This document shows, one piece after another, positions 7,262 to 13,665 of a stretch of DNA of 19,473 nucleotides. A program made the position numbers and the translations under genes. Position 1 is the first letter of the stretch. Each line of letters opens with the position of its first letter. This DNA is from Casp-actino8 sp046082625 (GTDB lineage: Bacteria; Actinomycetota; Acidimicrobiia; Acidimicrobiales; Ilumatobacteraceae), in assembly GCA_046082625.1 (NCBI GenBank), contig JBJTYE010000167.1:1-19473 (forward strand). Direction: 5' to 3'. The notes beneath the pieces are model-generated. The model had not been told where the DNA came from. It saw nothing but the letters and a program-made list of their open reading frames with translations, and ran no database searches.

Positions 7262-8086
7262 CTACCGGGGCTCCTCGGAATGGGGTTCGATGGCGAATCG
7301 GCGTCGGGTCTCGAGACACGGCTGACACGCTTCGATGTGCCGAGCGATGCGTTTGCGGATGATCGGGTCGTACGCGCCGTCCCAGTCCCGCAACAGATGC
7401 CGGAGCACTCGGCACGAATCCTGTCCGTGCCTGGCGACCAGTAGTGCCGATCGACTGGCCATCAATCGGTCGCGCATGCGAGAGGTCATCATGCGGTCCG
7501 CCGACCGTGACCCGTTCTCGAGTGTTTGGTCTCGGACCAGCATCTCGGAACGGCCCATGATCTGCCGTCGGACGACCGAAGCCAGAAGTTCGCGGTCCCG
7601 ATCAGCGAGTCCTGCCAAGGAGGAGCGCAGTGTGGAGGCGATCTCGTCGGCGATGACCGACGCCGCGTCGGTTCGCGGATCGACGGGGGCCGGAATGTCG
7701 GCGATCTCCTGTTCGCGGTCGACGAGAGACATGAGGGATCGACGATCCCGTACCCGGCGATGGGCCTCGTGTCGCAGGATCTGGAAGAGCCACGGCGCCA
7801 GTGCCGCCGGGTTCTCGATCTGCCAGAGACGACCCATGGCGATGACGAACACCTCATGGACGATGTCGGCGGCGTCGGCGCGCCCGGCGCCCATCATTGC
7901 GGCTGCTGCGATCAATCGTGGGCCGTGTTTGCGGTAGATGCGGTCGAATGCACGCGCGTCGCCATCGAGAAAGGAGACCACCAGTCCGGCATCCTCCAGA
8001 TACGACGCATCGGGCTGCAACCCGTCCCTCGACCGGGTGCCGTCGGAGGTCATGGGATGCCGTCCGCTGCAGCCGGACCCGCTCAT
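7262..8086 (-). CDS. ECF-like sigma-70 factor with C-terminal zinc-binding (anti-sigma-like) tail
   Basis: A 274-residue protein. Region 2 is clear: FLDGDARAFDRIYRKHGPRL, then DAADIVHEVFVIAM and APWLFQILRHEAHRR (about 39-111). The region 4 segment LADRDRELL (160-168) is recognisable, but the helix-turn-helix after it is divergent. The C-terminus continues for about 60 residues and carries HIEACQPC (H250, C254, C257), the HX3CX2C zinc signature of ZAS anti-sigma factors, with another His and Cys upstream (H220, C225). This may place sigma and redox/zinc-sensing modules in one chain. The ATG at 8086 overlaps the epimerase stop (ATGA), suggesting translational coupling; ATG at 8053 is an alternative that removes 11 residues. 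It is followed at 11 bp by the glycosyltransferase, so it may control or be co-expressed with that operon. No separate anti-sigma gene is adjacent. Confidence 0.87.
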   Translation of the reverse strand: MSGSGCSGRHPMTSDGTRSRDGLQPDASYLEDAGLVVSFLDGDARAFDRIYRKHGPRLIAAAAMMGAGRADAADIVHEVFVIAMGRLWQIENPAALAPWLFQILRHEAHRRVRDRRSLMSLVDREQEIADIPAPVDPRTDAASVIADEIASTLRSSLAGLADRDRELLASVVRRQIMGRSEMLVRDQTLENGSRSADRMMTSRMRDRLMASRSALLVARHGQDSCRVLRHLLRDWDGAYDPIIRKRIARHIEACQPCLETRRRFAIEPHSEEPR

Positions 8087-8913
8087 CGCCCGGGTCCCGA
8101 CTCCCAGCCGATGGCGAACCATCGCGTGAGCTCGTCGCCCGGCGAGAGAACGTCCGGGAAGTCGTTGATGCCGTTGGGAGGACCCGACTGGGGCTCGATG
8201 CAGATGCCATGGGGGCGTTGGTCGAATATCGTCCAGTGGCTGCAGTCGGACGTGAGCGCGAGGTCTCCGTCGTCGTAGTGCAGCACGATCGGTCCCCGCC
8301 GACCGATGAAGCAGTCGTCGAAGGAGCCGCGGTTGCCGGGAGCGACTGGAGTTCGGTCAGATGTGGCGATGCCATCGACGTCGCGCTCCAGCATGGCTGC
8401 GAACGGCAACGAGTAGTCGACGGGGCGACGGAACCATGGGTGCCAGCCGAGTTGGGCCGGCATGGATTGGTCGGCGGTGAGAGTGAGGACCATGACGATG
8501 CCGTCGTTGGTGAGTGCGATGTCGTGTCTCAGTGAGCCAGCGAACGGCCACATCGGACCCAGATCGCAGGCGAGAGATGCAGTGGAGAGGGACTGGTCGA
8601 CGACGTCCCAGGGGAGGTCGACCACGGTGCCATGGATGGCGTGAGGACCGAAACGACGAACGAGCCGGACTTCTTCCGCACCGATATGCAGTCGACCATC
8701 GCGAACTCTTCCGCAGAAGGGAACCATGGTGAAGCAACCCCAGGAGAACGGATCGTCGATCGAAGCCGACGGGTCGCTGCGTCGGACCAGGTAGTCGGTG
8801 GTGGCCGAAGTGTCGTCGCGTATCGTTCGCCGCGTGATGGATTCGAGGCGACCTCCATCCTCGGGAGAGATGACGCATGATGTCGCTCCGTCGGGAGAGG
8901 TCACGGTGAGCAT
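8083..8913 (-). CDS. Aldose 1-epimerase (galactose mutarotase-like) protein
   Basis: A 276-residue protein with the beta-sandwich motifs of the mutarotase superfamily: FTMVPFCGRVRDG (61-73, the substrate-binding Arg loop), AIHG (92-95, catalytic His94), GWHPWF (156-161, His158), FDD (198-200) and CIEPQSGPPN (238-247, general-base Glu240). All expected catalytic residues are therefore present. Known role: interconversion of alpha and beta anomers of free sugars, with some family members acting on sugar phosphates, in the cytoplasm. The start at 8913 is an ATG; no strong Shine-Dalgarno is seen. It lies 88 bp after smpB and its stop overlaps the sigma factor start. Placement at the head of the sigma/glycosyltransferase run suggests a link to sugar supply for that operon, which is inference. 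Confidence 0.9.
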   Translation of the reverse strand: MLTVTSPDGATSCVISPEDGGRLESITRRTIRDDTSATTDYLVRRSDPSASIDDPFSWGCFTMVPFCGRVRDGRLHIGAEEVRLVRRFGPHAIHGTVVDLPWDVVDQSLSTASLACDLGPMWPFAGSLRHDIALTNDGIVMVLTLTADQSMPAQLGWHPWFRRPVDYSLPFAAMLERDVDGIATSDRTPVAPGNRGSFDDCFIGRRGPIVLHYDDGDLALTSDCSHWTIFDQRPHGICIEPQSGPPNGINDFPDVLSPGDELTRWFAIGWESGPGR

Positions 8914-9001
8914 CGGGCAAGCCTGCCAGGAAGTTCGATGCGGTTTCCGGTCCAGTCCGAGCGGCCGTGAAGCGGTGTGCCAAAGCAGTATGCGGAGGTG
9001 A

Positions 9002-9475
9002 TCACTTGCCGGTTCGTTGACGACCGAGTTCCCGGGCGATCTCGCGTGCTGCGTCTTTCTTGGCCAAGGCTTGACGTTTGTCGCCTTTGGTCCGACCCTG
9101 CGCCAGCGCCAATTCGACTTTGGCGCGACCGTCCTTGAAGTAGAGACTGAGCGGAATCAGCGCCAGTCGTTCCTGGCCGACCCGAGCGGACAAGCGGTGC
9201 AGCTCGCTGCGGTTCAGGAGAAGCTTTCGTGGACGATTGGGATCGTGTGCGCCGACACCGTGGGCGAACTGATACGGAGCGATGTGCATTCCTTCGATCC
9301 AGAGCTCGCCGTCGACGAAGCGGGCATAGGTGTCGACGAGTTGGACCTGTCCGCTGCGGAGGCTCTTGACCTCGCTGCCCTGGAGCACGATCCCGGCCTC
9401 GACGACGTCCAGAATGGTGAAATCATGGCGTGCCTTGCGATTGCTGGCGATGACGGTGGTGTCGCTGCGGGCCAT
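9002..9475 (-). CDS. smpB: SsrA-binding protein SmpB
   Basis: A 157-residue protein, the normal SmpB length. It contains NRKARHDFTIL (12-22), GIVLQGSEVKSLRSGQVQL (28-46), YARFVDGELWIEGMHIAPY (50-68), the RKLLLNRSEL segment and a basic C-terminal tail KGDKRQALAKKDAAREIARELGRQ that enters the ribosomal mRNA channel. Known role: binds tmRNA and delivers it to stalled ribosomes for trans-translation. The ATG at 9475 is the clear start. The tmRNA gene (ssrA), often close by, was not found in this window. The region just upstream is an unusual repeat array whose first box overlaps the start codon (see the repeat feature), so expression could be controlled there. Confidence 0.97.
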   Translation of the reverse strand: MARSDTTVIASNRKARHDFTILDVVEAGIVLQGSEVKSLRSGQVQLVDTYARFVDGELWIEGMHIAPYQFAHGVGAHDPNRPRKLLLNRSELHRLSARVGQERLALIPLSLYFKDGRAKVELALAQGRTKGDKRQALAKKDAAREIARELGRQRTGK

Positions 9476-9546
9476 GATGCATCAGGCTAGGGATCGATCA
9501 GGCCATGATGCGTCAGGCCATGATGCGTCAAGCCTGATGCGTCAGG
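9471..9546. repeat. Array of five 10-bp near-palindromic boxes at about 15-bp spacing
   Basis: Boxes lie at 9475-9484 (TGATGCATCA, a perfect palindrome), 9491-9500 (GGATCGATCA, degenerate), 9506-9515, 9521-9530 and 9535-9544 (all TGATGCGTCA). Start-to-start spacing is 16, 15, 15 and 14 bp, separated by GGCCA-like linkers. The last copy is embedded in GCCTGA-TGCG-TCAGGC, which could form a 6-bp stem. The array lies in the 131-bp gap between divergent smpB and the JAMM gene, with the first box overlapping the smpB start codon. It could be a multi-site operator or a minisatellite-like repeat. Confidence 0.8.
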
Positions 9547-9593
9547 CCACGTATCGAACAAGCTGGGGAGCGATCGGGTCAGGATGGGCCAGA

Positions 9594-9599
9594 TACCCT
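9594..9599 (+). promoter_or_regulatory. -10 element of the JAMM hydrolase gene (leaderless)
   Basis: TACCCT (TANNNT) ends 7 nt before the GTG at 9607, the distance expected for a leaderless transcript. No Shine-Dalgarno sequence is present. No clear -35 is visible in the preceding GC-rich stretch, which follows the repeat array. Confidence 0.45.
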
Positions 9600-9606
9600 G
9601 CTGGCC

Positions 9607-10035
9607 GTGGATCCGAGTGCACCGACACTGACTCTCGACGCTCACGTGTACGACGCCATGACCGCTCTGGCATTGGCCGAATATCCGTTGGAGGCCTGCG
9701 GCCTGCTGGCCGGGGTTCCCGGATCGCACGTCGTGTCGGCCTTCTATCCCTGTGGCAATACCGAACGTTCGGCTCGCATCTACACCGTCGATCCGCGCGA
9801 CCACCTGCGTGCCGAGCGGGCCGCCGAGGAGCGAGGTCTGGAGATCGTCGGCGTGATGCACAGCCACACCCACACCGAGGCCTACCCCAGTCCGACCGAC
9901 GTGGCCGCCGCCCCCGATCCGGCCTGGTCCTATGTGATCGTCACCTTGAAGCGGGAAAGACCGGAGGCCCGGGCCTTTCGGATCAGGTCCTCGGAAGCCG
10001 AGCCCATCGACGAAATACCCCTGAGCGTGGGCTGA
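9607..10035 (+). CDS. mec: JAMM/MPN+ metallo-hydrolase, Mec (CysO-cysteine peptidase) type
   Basis: A 142-residue protein, matching M. tuberculosis Mec in size. The full JAMM zinc motif is present: Glu29 in LEACGLLAG, His85 and His87 in MHSHTHTEAYPSPTD, then seven residues, Ser95 and Asp98 (HxHx7SxxD). In mycobacteria this enzyme releases cysteine from the C-terminus of the sulfur-carrier protein CysO after CysM has added it. The gene lies directly before cysM, as expected, but no cysO is between them. The start is GTG at 9607, supported by a -10 hexamer 7 nt upstream. The general fold is certain. The Mec assignment rests on fold plus neighbour; a ubiquitin-like or siderophore-linked JAMM protein is less likely. 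Confidence 0.9.
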   Translation: MDPSAPTLTLDAHVYDAMTALALAEYPLEACGLLAGVPGSHVVSAFYPCGNTERSARIYTVDPRDHLRAERAAEERGLEIVGVMHSHTHTEAYPSPTDVAAAPDPAWSYVIVTLKRERPEARAFRIRSSEAEPIDEIPLSVG

Positions 10036-10079
10036 CGGGCCGGATCCCGGCCGGTGTCCGGTTCCGACGGGCGATTCAT

Positions 10080-10085
10080 TACAAT
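10080..10085 (+). promoter_or_regulatory. Candidate housekeeping -10 for cysM
   Basis: TACAAT, one mismatch from TATAAT, lies 53 nt before the cysM start in the 103-bp gap after the mec-like gene. No good -35 is found 16-18 nt upstream. If used, the leader of roughly 45 nt would contain the strong Shine-Dalgarno at 10129-10134. Confidence 0.4.
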
Positions 10086-10102
10086 CCTGAGTGGCTTGGT
10101 AG

Positions 10103-10128
10103 GGAATTTCCCGGTCCGGAGAGAGGTT
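10103..10128 (+). promoter_or_regulatory. Possible SigR/SigH-type promoter before cysM
   Basis: GGAAT (10103-10107), 18 nt, GTT (10126-10128) matches the thiol-stress sigma consensus (GGAAT-N18/19-GTT) known from Streptomyces SigR and mycobacterial SigH. It would start transcription almost at the start codon and would leave out the Shine-Dalgarno, which counts against it. Included because cysM genes are known members of that regulon. Confidence 0.3.
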
Positions 10129-10134
10129 GGAGGT
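10129..10134 (+). promoter_or_regulatory. Strong ribosome binding site of cysM
   Basis: GGAGGT ends 4 nt before the ATG at 10139. This decides the start against the in-frame TTG at 10127, which lies inside the ribosome binding site itself. Confidence 0.75.
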
Positions 10135-10138
10135 GGAC

Positions 10139-11089
10139 ATGGTGCCGAACGAAAGCGTTCTCGATCTGATCGGCAACACCCCTCTCGTGGACGTGAGTCA
10201 ACTCTCCCCGAACCCCCGGGTCCGCATCCTGGCCAAACTCGAGAACCAGAATCCCTTCGGCTCGGTCAAGGACCGCATCGCCAAGGCCATGATCGAGGAC
10301 GCCGAGAAGAACGGACGTCTGGTTCCGGGCCAGACCATCCTCGAACCGTCCTCAGGGAACACCGGTATCGCCCTGGCGGCCATCGCGCGGGTCAAGGGCT
10401 ACCCGATCAAGATTCTCATGCCCACCAGCGTGTCCATCGAGCGACGACAGATGCTCGAGATCTTCGGTGCCGAGGTCATCTTGACTCCCGGTGAAGAGGG
10501 GTCCAATGGTGCCGTGGCCCGAGCCATCCGCATGGCCGAGGAGCATCCGGAATGGTGCTTCCTCTACCAGTACGCCAACGATGCCAACCCTCGGGCGCAT
10601 TACGAGAGCACCGGACCGGAAATTCTGCGTGATTGCCCGGAGATCACGCACTTCGTCGCCGGACTCGGAACCAGTGGAACCCTCATGGGCACCGGGCGTT
10701 TTCTCAAGGAGAACAAGCCCGACGTGAAGATCGTGGCCGTCGAACCGCCCCTCGGTGAGCGGGTCGAAGGTTTGCGCAATCTCGACGAGGGCTACATTCC
10801 CCCGTTGTTCGACAACTGGCACGGTTTCGACATCCTCGATCGCAAACGCGTCGTGCGTCCGCGCGAGTCGATCGAATGGACGCGCCGCATCGTGCGTGAA
10901 TGCGGTATCTTCGCCGGCATTTCCACCGGTGCGGCATTGGCCGGGGCCGCCAAGGTCGCCAGCGAGATCGACGAGGGAACGATCGTGTTCATCGTCTGCG
11001 ACGGAGGCTGGAAATACCTGTCGACCGGCGCCTACACCGACGATCTCGACGTGGCCGAGGCCCGGGCCGAGAAGATCATCTACTTCTGA
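10139..11089 (+). CDS. cysM: O-phosphoserine-type cysteine synthase CysM
   Basis: A 316-residue PLP enzyme of fold type II. Visible motifs: IGNTPL (11-16), GSVKDR with the PLP lysine K44 (41-46), EPSSGNTGIAL for substrate carboxylate binding (69-79), GLGTSGT phosphate loop (175-181), and LRNLDEGY containing Arg213. That arginine matches Arg220 of M. tuberculosis CysM, which selects O-phosphoserine over O-acetylserine. The C-terminus has GWKYLSTGAY (290-299), as in mycobacterial CysM. Known pathway: CysM uses O-phospho-L-serine and the thiocarboxylated carrier CysO, and Mec then releases cysteine; the route resists oxidative stress. Start is ATG at 10139 with GGAGGT 4 nt upstream. The preceding gene is the mec-like hydrolase. 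It is convergent with the EamA gene, 18 bp apart, with no clear terminator. Confidence 0.95.
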   Translation: MVPNESVLDLIGNTPLVDVSQLSPNPRVRILAKLENQNPFGSVKDRIAKAMIEDAEKNGRLVPGQTILEPSSGNTGIALAAIARVKGYPIKILMPTSVSIERRQMLEIFGAEVILTPGEEGSNGAVARAIRMAEEHPEWCFLYQYANDANPRAHYESTGPEILRDCPEITHFVAGLGTSGTLMGTGRFLKENKPDVKIVAVEPPLGERVEGLRNLDEGYIPPLFDNWHGFDILDRKRVVRPRESIEWTRRIVRECGIFAGISTGAALAGAAKVASEIDEGTIVFIVCDGGWKYLSTGAYTDDLDVAEARAEKIIYF

Positions 11090-11107
11090 TCGCTCGACGG
11101 TCCGAAT

Positions 11108-11941
11108 TCAACGGCCGAGAACCAGGACCACGAGTCCGACGACCATGATGCCCGAGGCGATCACTCGACGGAGTCCACTTCGTTCTCGCAGGAAACGCCA
11201 GCCGATGAAGGTGGCGACGACCACACTCGATTCGCGTAGCGCCGTCACGTAGCCGACGGGCGCGCGCCTCACGGCCAACAACACCATCCAGTACGTCACG
11301 AGCGATGCGGCCCCGGTGAGGACGTAATTGCGCCACGAGCCCCGCAGACTGCGGACCATCGGCGTCCATCGGCCGGCCACGGCACCGTGTAGGGTCGTTC
11401 CGAGTCCGCCGGTGACGAAGATCGACATGGCGTAGGCGCTGCCGGTGGTGGTGCGCGAACCCTGGCTGTCGATCACCGTGTAGCACCCGATGAGCAGGCC
11501 GACGATCAACGCAGGCCAGACGTGTCTCCACTCCACGTGGCCGGAGAGAGCGGCCATTCCGGTCAGCACGATGATCATGCCGATGATCGACACCGCCGAC
11601 ATGCGGTCCTCCAGTAGGGCGAAGCCGCCGACGGCGGCCACCAGAGCACCGGTGCTGCGGGCGATGGGATACGTCACGCTGAAGTCGGCGATCTCGTAGG
11701 TGCGAGCCAACCGGGCGATGTAGACGGTGTGCACGAACCCGCTCGCCGCGGCCCAGGACCAGGCCACGGCGTCCAGATCACCCGAGACCGTGGCTGCGAC
11801 GGCGTAGGGAAGTCCGATCAACCCACCGGCGCTGAACAGTCCCCACAGGGCCAGCCAGCGATCACCGGATTGCTTGACGACCAGATTCCATCCAGCATGC
11901 AGGATCGCTGCGCCGAGCGCCAGCAAGGTTGCGGTGATCAT
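11108..11941 (-). CDS. EamA/DMT-superfamily transporter
   Basis: A 277-residue, highly hydrophobic protein with about ten predicted transmembrane helices in two homologous halves (EamA repeats, about 1-135 and 140-277). The first helix runs MITATLLALGAAILHAGWNLVVK, the usual DMT opening, and GALVAAVGGFALLEDR and VVATFIGWRFLRERS are the characteristic ends of each repeat, where the E/R pair follows a glycine-rich helix. Known role: drug/metabolite or amino-acid exporters of the inner membrane; substrates cannot be read from sequence. It is the last gene of a minus-strand run after the Dabb protein (24 bp gap) and could export or import a substrate of the SDR/amidohydrolase unit. Start is the ATG at 11941. 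Confidence 0.9.
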   Translation of the reverse strand: MITATLLALGAAILHAGWNLVVKQSGDRWLALWGLFSAGGLIGLPYAVAATVSGDLDAVAWSWAAASGFVHTVYIARLARTYEIADFSVTYPIARSTGALVAAVGGFALLEDRMSAVSIIGMIIVLTGMAALSGHVEWRHVWPALIVGLLIGCYTVIDSQGSRTTTGSAYAMSIFVTGGLGTTLHGAVAGRWTPMVRSLRGSWRNYVLTGAASLVTYWMVLLAVRRAPVGYVTALRESSVVVATFIGWRFLRERSGLRRVIASGIMVVGLVVLVLGR

Positions 11942-11965
11942 CGATGTCGAGGTGCGCGAGCCGAA

Positions 11966-12262
11966 TCAGTCGAGTTCGTACTGCACGGCCGATCGTTCGG
12001 CGATGAGCGGGGCGAGGACCTCGGTGATGAGTCGCTGATGGATGGGATGGTCGCGGTACACGAGATAGGCCTGCCCGTCGGCGAAATCCCCGACCACAAC
12101 GTAGTCGAAGTTGCCCGAGTTCACGCCGGCGTCCGGACCGTGGCGATACATGGAAATCTCGGGAATGAAGCGTGGCAGCTCATCGAGTCGACGTCGGACG
12201 TTCTCCACCTCGGCGGGGCTGGTTCCCGGTCGCCACTTGAACATGACCACGTGACGGAACAC
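11966..12262 (-). CDS. Dabb (stress-responsive alpha/beta-barrel) domain protein
   Basis: A 98-residue protein covering one complete Dabb domain. It opens FRHVVMFKWRPG, the classic first strand, and has VENVRRRLDELPRFIPEI, NFDYVVVGDFADGQAYLVYRDHPIHQRLI and a C-terminal strand, so the ferredoxin-like dimeric fold is complete. Bacterial members are often encoded inside catabolic clusters; related folds include plant olivetolic acid cyclase and SP1 stress proteins. The start is GTG at 12262, one base after the amidohydrolase stop, which indicates translational coupling. Its role may be to bind or rearrange a small aromatic or ketonic intermediate, but no catalytic residue can be assigned. Confidence 0.9.
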   Translation of the reverse strand: MFRHVVMFKWRPGTSPAEVENVRRRLDELPRFIPEISMYRHGPDAGVNSGNFDYVVVGDFADGQAYLVYRDHPIHQRLITEVLAPLIAERSAVQYELD

Positions 12263-12263
12263 G

Positions 12264-13598
12264 TCAGGTCGCCGTTCCCCCGGCCATGGCGACCTCGTAG
12301 GTGAGAATCTGATCGGCCCAGTTCGACACTTTTTCGCCCGGCAGGCGTCGTTTGGTGGGCCAGGGTCGGTCGAGATCGACGCGACGTCCGCGCGACACCA
12401 CTTCTTTCAACTTCGACCGGTCCTGAAGTACCCGCACGTCCTGGTCGGGCCGGCCGTCGACCAGGATCACATCGGCGCGGCAGTCGGCGGCGATGATGCC
12501 CAGTTCACCGGACTTCTTCATGGCGATGGCGTTGTTCTTGGTGGCACAGGTGATGGCCTCGAGCGGACTCAGACCCAGTTCCTCCACGAACACCTCCATC
12601 TCACGAGCGTGCCAATGTCCGTACGGCGTGAGGGCGAAGCCGCTTTCCGAACCGCACAGGATCGGCACGCCGGCGTCGTAGGCCTCACGCACCTTCTGTG
12701 CCGTGGCCTTGATCTCTCCGCGGAAGACGTCCACCATCCCTTCACCAGCGCGAACGGCTGCGCCGTAGTCGGCGAGATTGGCGAGGAACGTGAAGGTCGG
12801 GCACAGAGCGGCGCCTGCATCGATGACGGCCTGGAGAGCTTCGTCGTCCATATAGGACGAATGGAGGATCAGATCCACCCCGGCTCGAGCCGCATCCCGC
12901 GTGGACGAGGCGCTCCGGCAGTGTGCGGTCACCGGCACCCCGAGAGCGTGGGCGGTGTCGCAGACGGCTTTCATCTCGTCCAGGGTCCACACTTGGAGCT
13001 CGCCCTTGTGCGTTGGAATGGAGCCGGTGGCGTGGATCTTGATCCAGTCGGCTCCGTACTTGATCTGCCGACGGGTGGTGACCACCATCTCTTCGAGGGT
13101 GTTCACCACTTGTGCGTATCCGACTTCGCCCTCGTCCGGGATGAGACGACCGGCAGTTCCGCCGACCGCGGTGAGCAGAGCCTGGACTCCCGTGGCGATG
13201 CGTGGGCCCTCGATCACTCCGGCTTCCACGGCATCGCGGATCTGGGGTCCGATACCGTGCACGGTGTCGGGATCCATGAACGAGGTGACGCCGGCCATCA
13301 ACAGTTTGGGCAGGTTGAAGGCGGTGACGAGACTCGAGAGAGCGGCCGGTCGGTGGTAGAAGAGTTCGTCGTTCGACTGGACGTCGTCGAAGGTGATGTG
13401 GCAATGAGCATCGATGAGACCCGGCATCAGCGTGGCCCCGTGGGCATCGATGACGGTTGCGCTCACTGGAGCAGTGATCGTTCCGTGGGGACCGACGCTC
13501 ACGATGGTGTCGCCGTCGATGACGACATCATGGGACTCGAGGGCCGCTCGACCGGTGCCATCGATCAAGCGGGCGTTCGTGATGTGGATCGCGGACAT
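12264..13598 (-). CDS. Amidohydrolase-superfamily protein (imidazolonepropionase/prolidase-like)
   Basis: A 444-residue protein with the composite beta-sandwich plus TIM barrel of the superfamily. Ligand positions: H65 and H67 in LIDAHCHITF, K187 in IKIHATG (likely carbamylated bridging lysine), H226 in TAHCRS and H246 in ILHSSY. The last metal-site residue, normally Asp in G(T/S)D, is Glu318 in LCGSESGFAL. This is a change at a catalytic position, although Glu could still hold a metal. Typical members hydrolyse cyclic amides, imides or dipeptides; the substrate here is unknown. The start is ATG at 13598 with GGAGGT just upstream and a TACAAT -10 at 13633-13628, so it probably has its own promoter. 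It is followed by the Dabb gene, one base away, and preceded by an SDR gene. Confidence 0.92.
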   Translation of the reverse strand: MSAIHITNARLIDGTGRAALESHDVVIDGDTIVSVGPHGTITAPVSATVIDAHGATLMPGLIDAHCHITFDDVQSNDELFYHRPAALSSLVTAFNLPKLLMAGVTSFMDPDTVHGIGPQIRDAVEAGVIEGPRIATGVQALLTAVGGTAGRLIPDEGEVGYAQVVNTLEEMVVTTRRQIKYGADWIKIHATGSIPTHKGELQVWTLDEMKAVCDTAHALGVPVTAHCRSASSTRDAARAGVDLILHSSYMDDEALQAVIDAGAALCPTFTFLANLADYGAAVRAGEGMVDVFRGEIKATAQKVREAYDAGVPILCGSESGFALTPYGHWHAREMEVFVEELGLSPLEAITCATKNNAIAMKKSGELGIIAADCRADVILVDGRPDQDVRVLQDRSKLKEVVSRGRRVDLDRPWPTKRRLPGEKVSNWADQILTYEVAMAGGTAT

Positions 13599-13601
13599 GG
13601 A

Positions 13602-13633
13602 CCTCCGTTCGATGATGACCTACCTCGATTGTA
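13602..13633 (-). promoter_or_regulatory. Promoter and ribosome binding site of the amidohydrolase gene
   Basis: On the minus strand TACAAT (13633-13628) is a good -10 about 30 nt before the ATG at 13598, and GGAGG (13606-13602) is a Shine-Dalgarno 3 nt before it. No clear -35 is visible. This suggests initiation independent of the upstream SDR gene. Confidence 0.5.
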
Positions 13634-13665
13634 GTGGCGCGGTCGTGGTGACGGTCGCCGGCGAC

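Noticed and set aside
6021..7325. Long open frame of 434 codons on the plus strand, antisense to the glycosyltransferase gene
   Set aside because: It covers the GT4 gene exactly, has a composition of Gly, His, Asp and Val without family motifs, and is a mirror effect of high-GC codon use.
8994..9003. GGAGGTGATC, a perfect Shine-Dalgarno (reverse complement of the 16S 3' end) on the plus strand
   Set aside because: The only nearby plus-strand start (TTG at 9006) stops after four codons, and the bases overlap the smpB stop on the other strand, so it is coincidence.
9476..9606. Possible CRISPR array or transposon end in the smpB/JAMM gap because of repeated units
   Set aside because: Repeats are 10-15 bp with almost no spacer and no cas genes or transposase nearby, so neither model fits.
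12609..13634. Plus-strand open frame of 341 codons over the imidazolonepropionase-like gene
   Set aside because: Antisense shadow of a gene with clear metal-ligand motifs.
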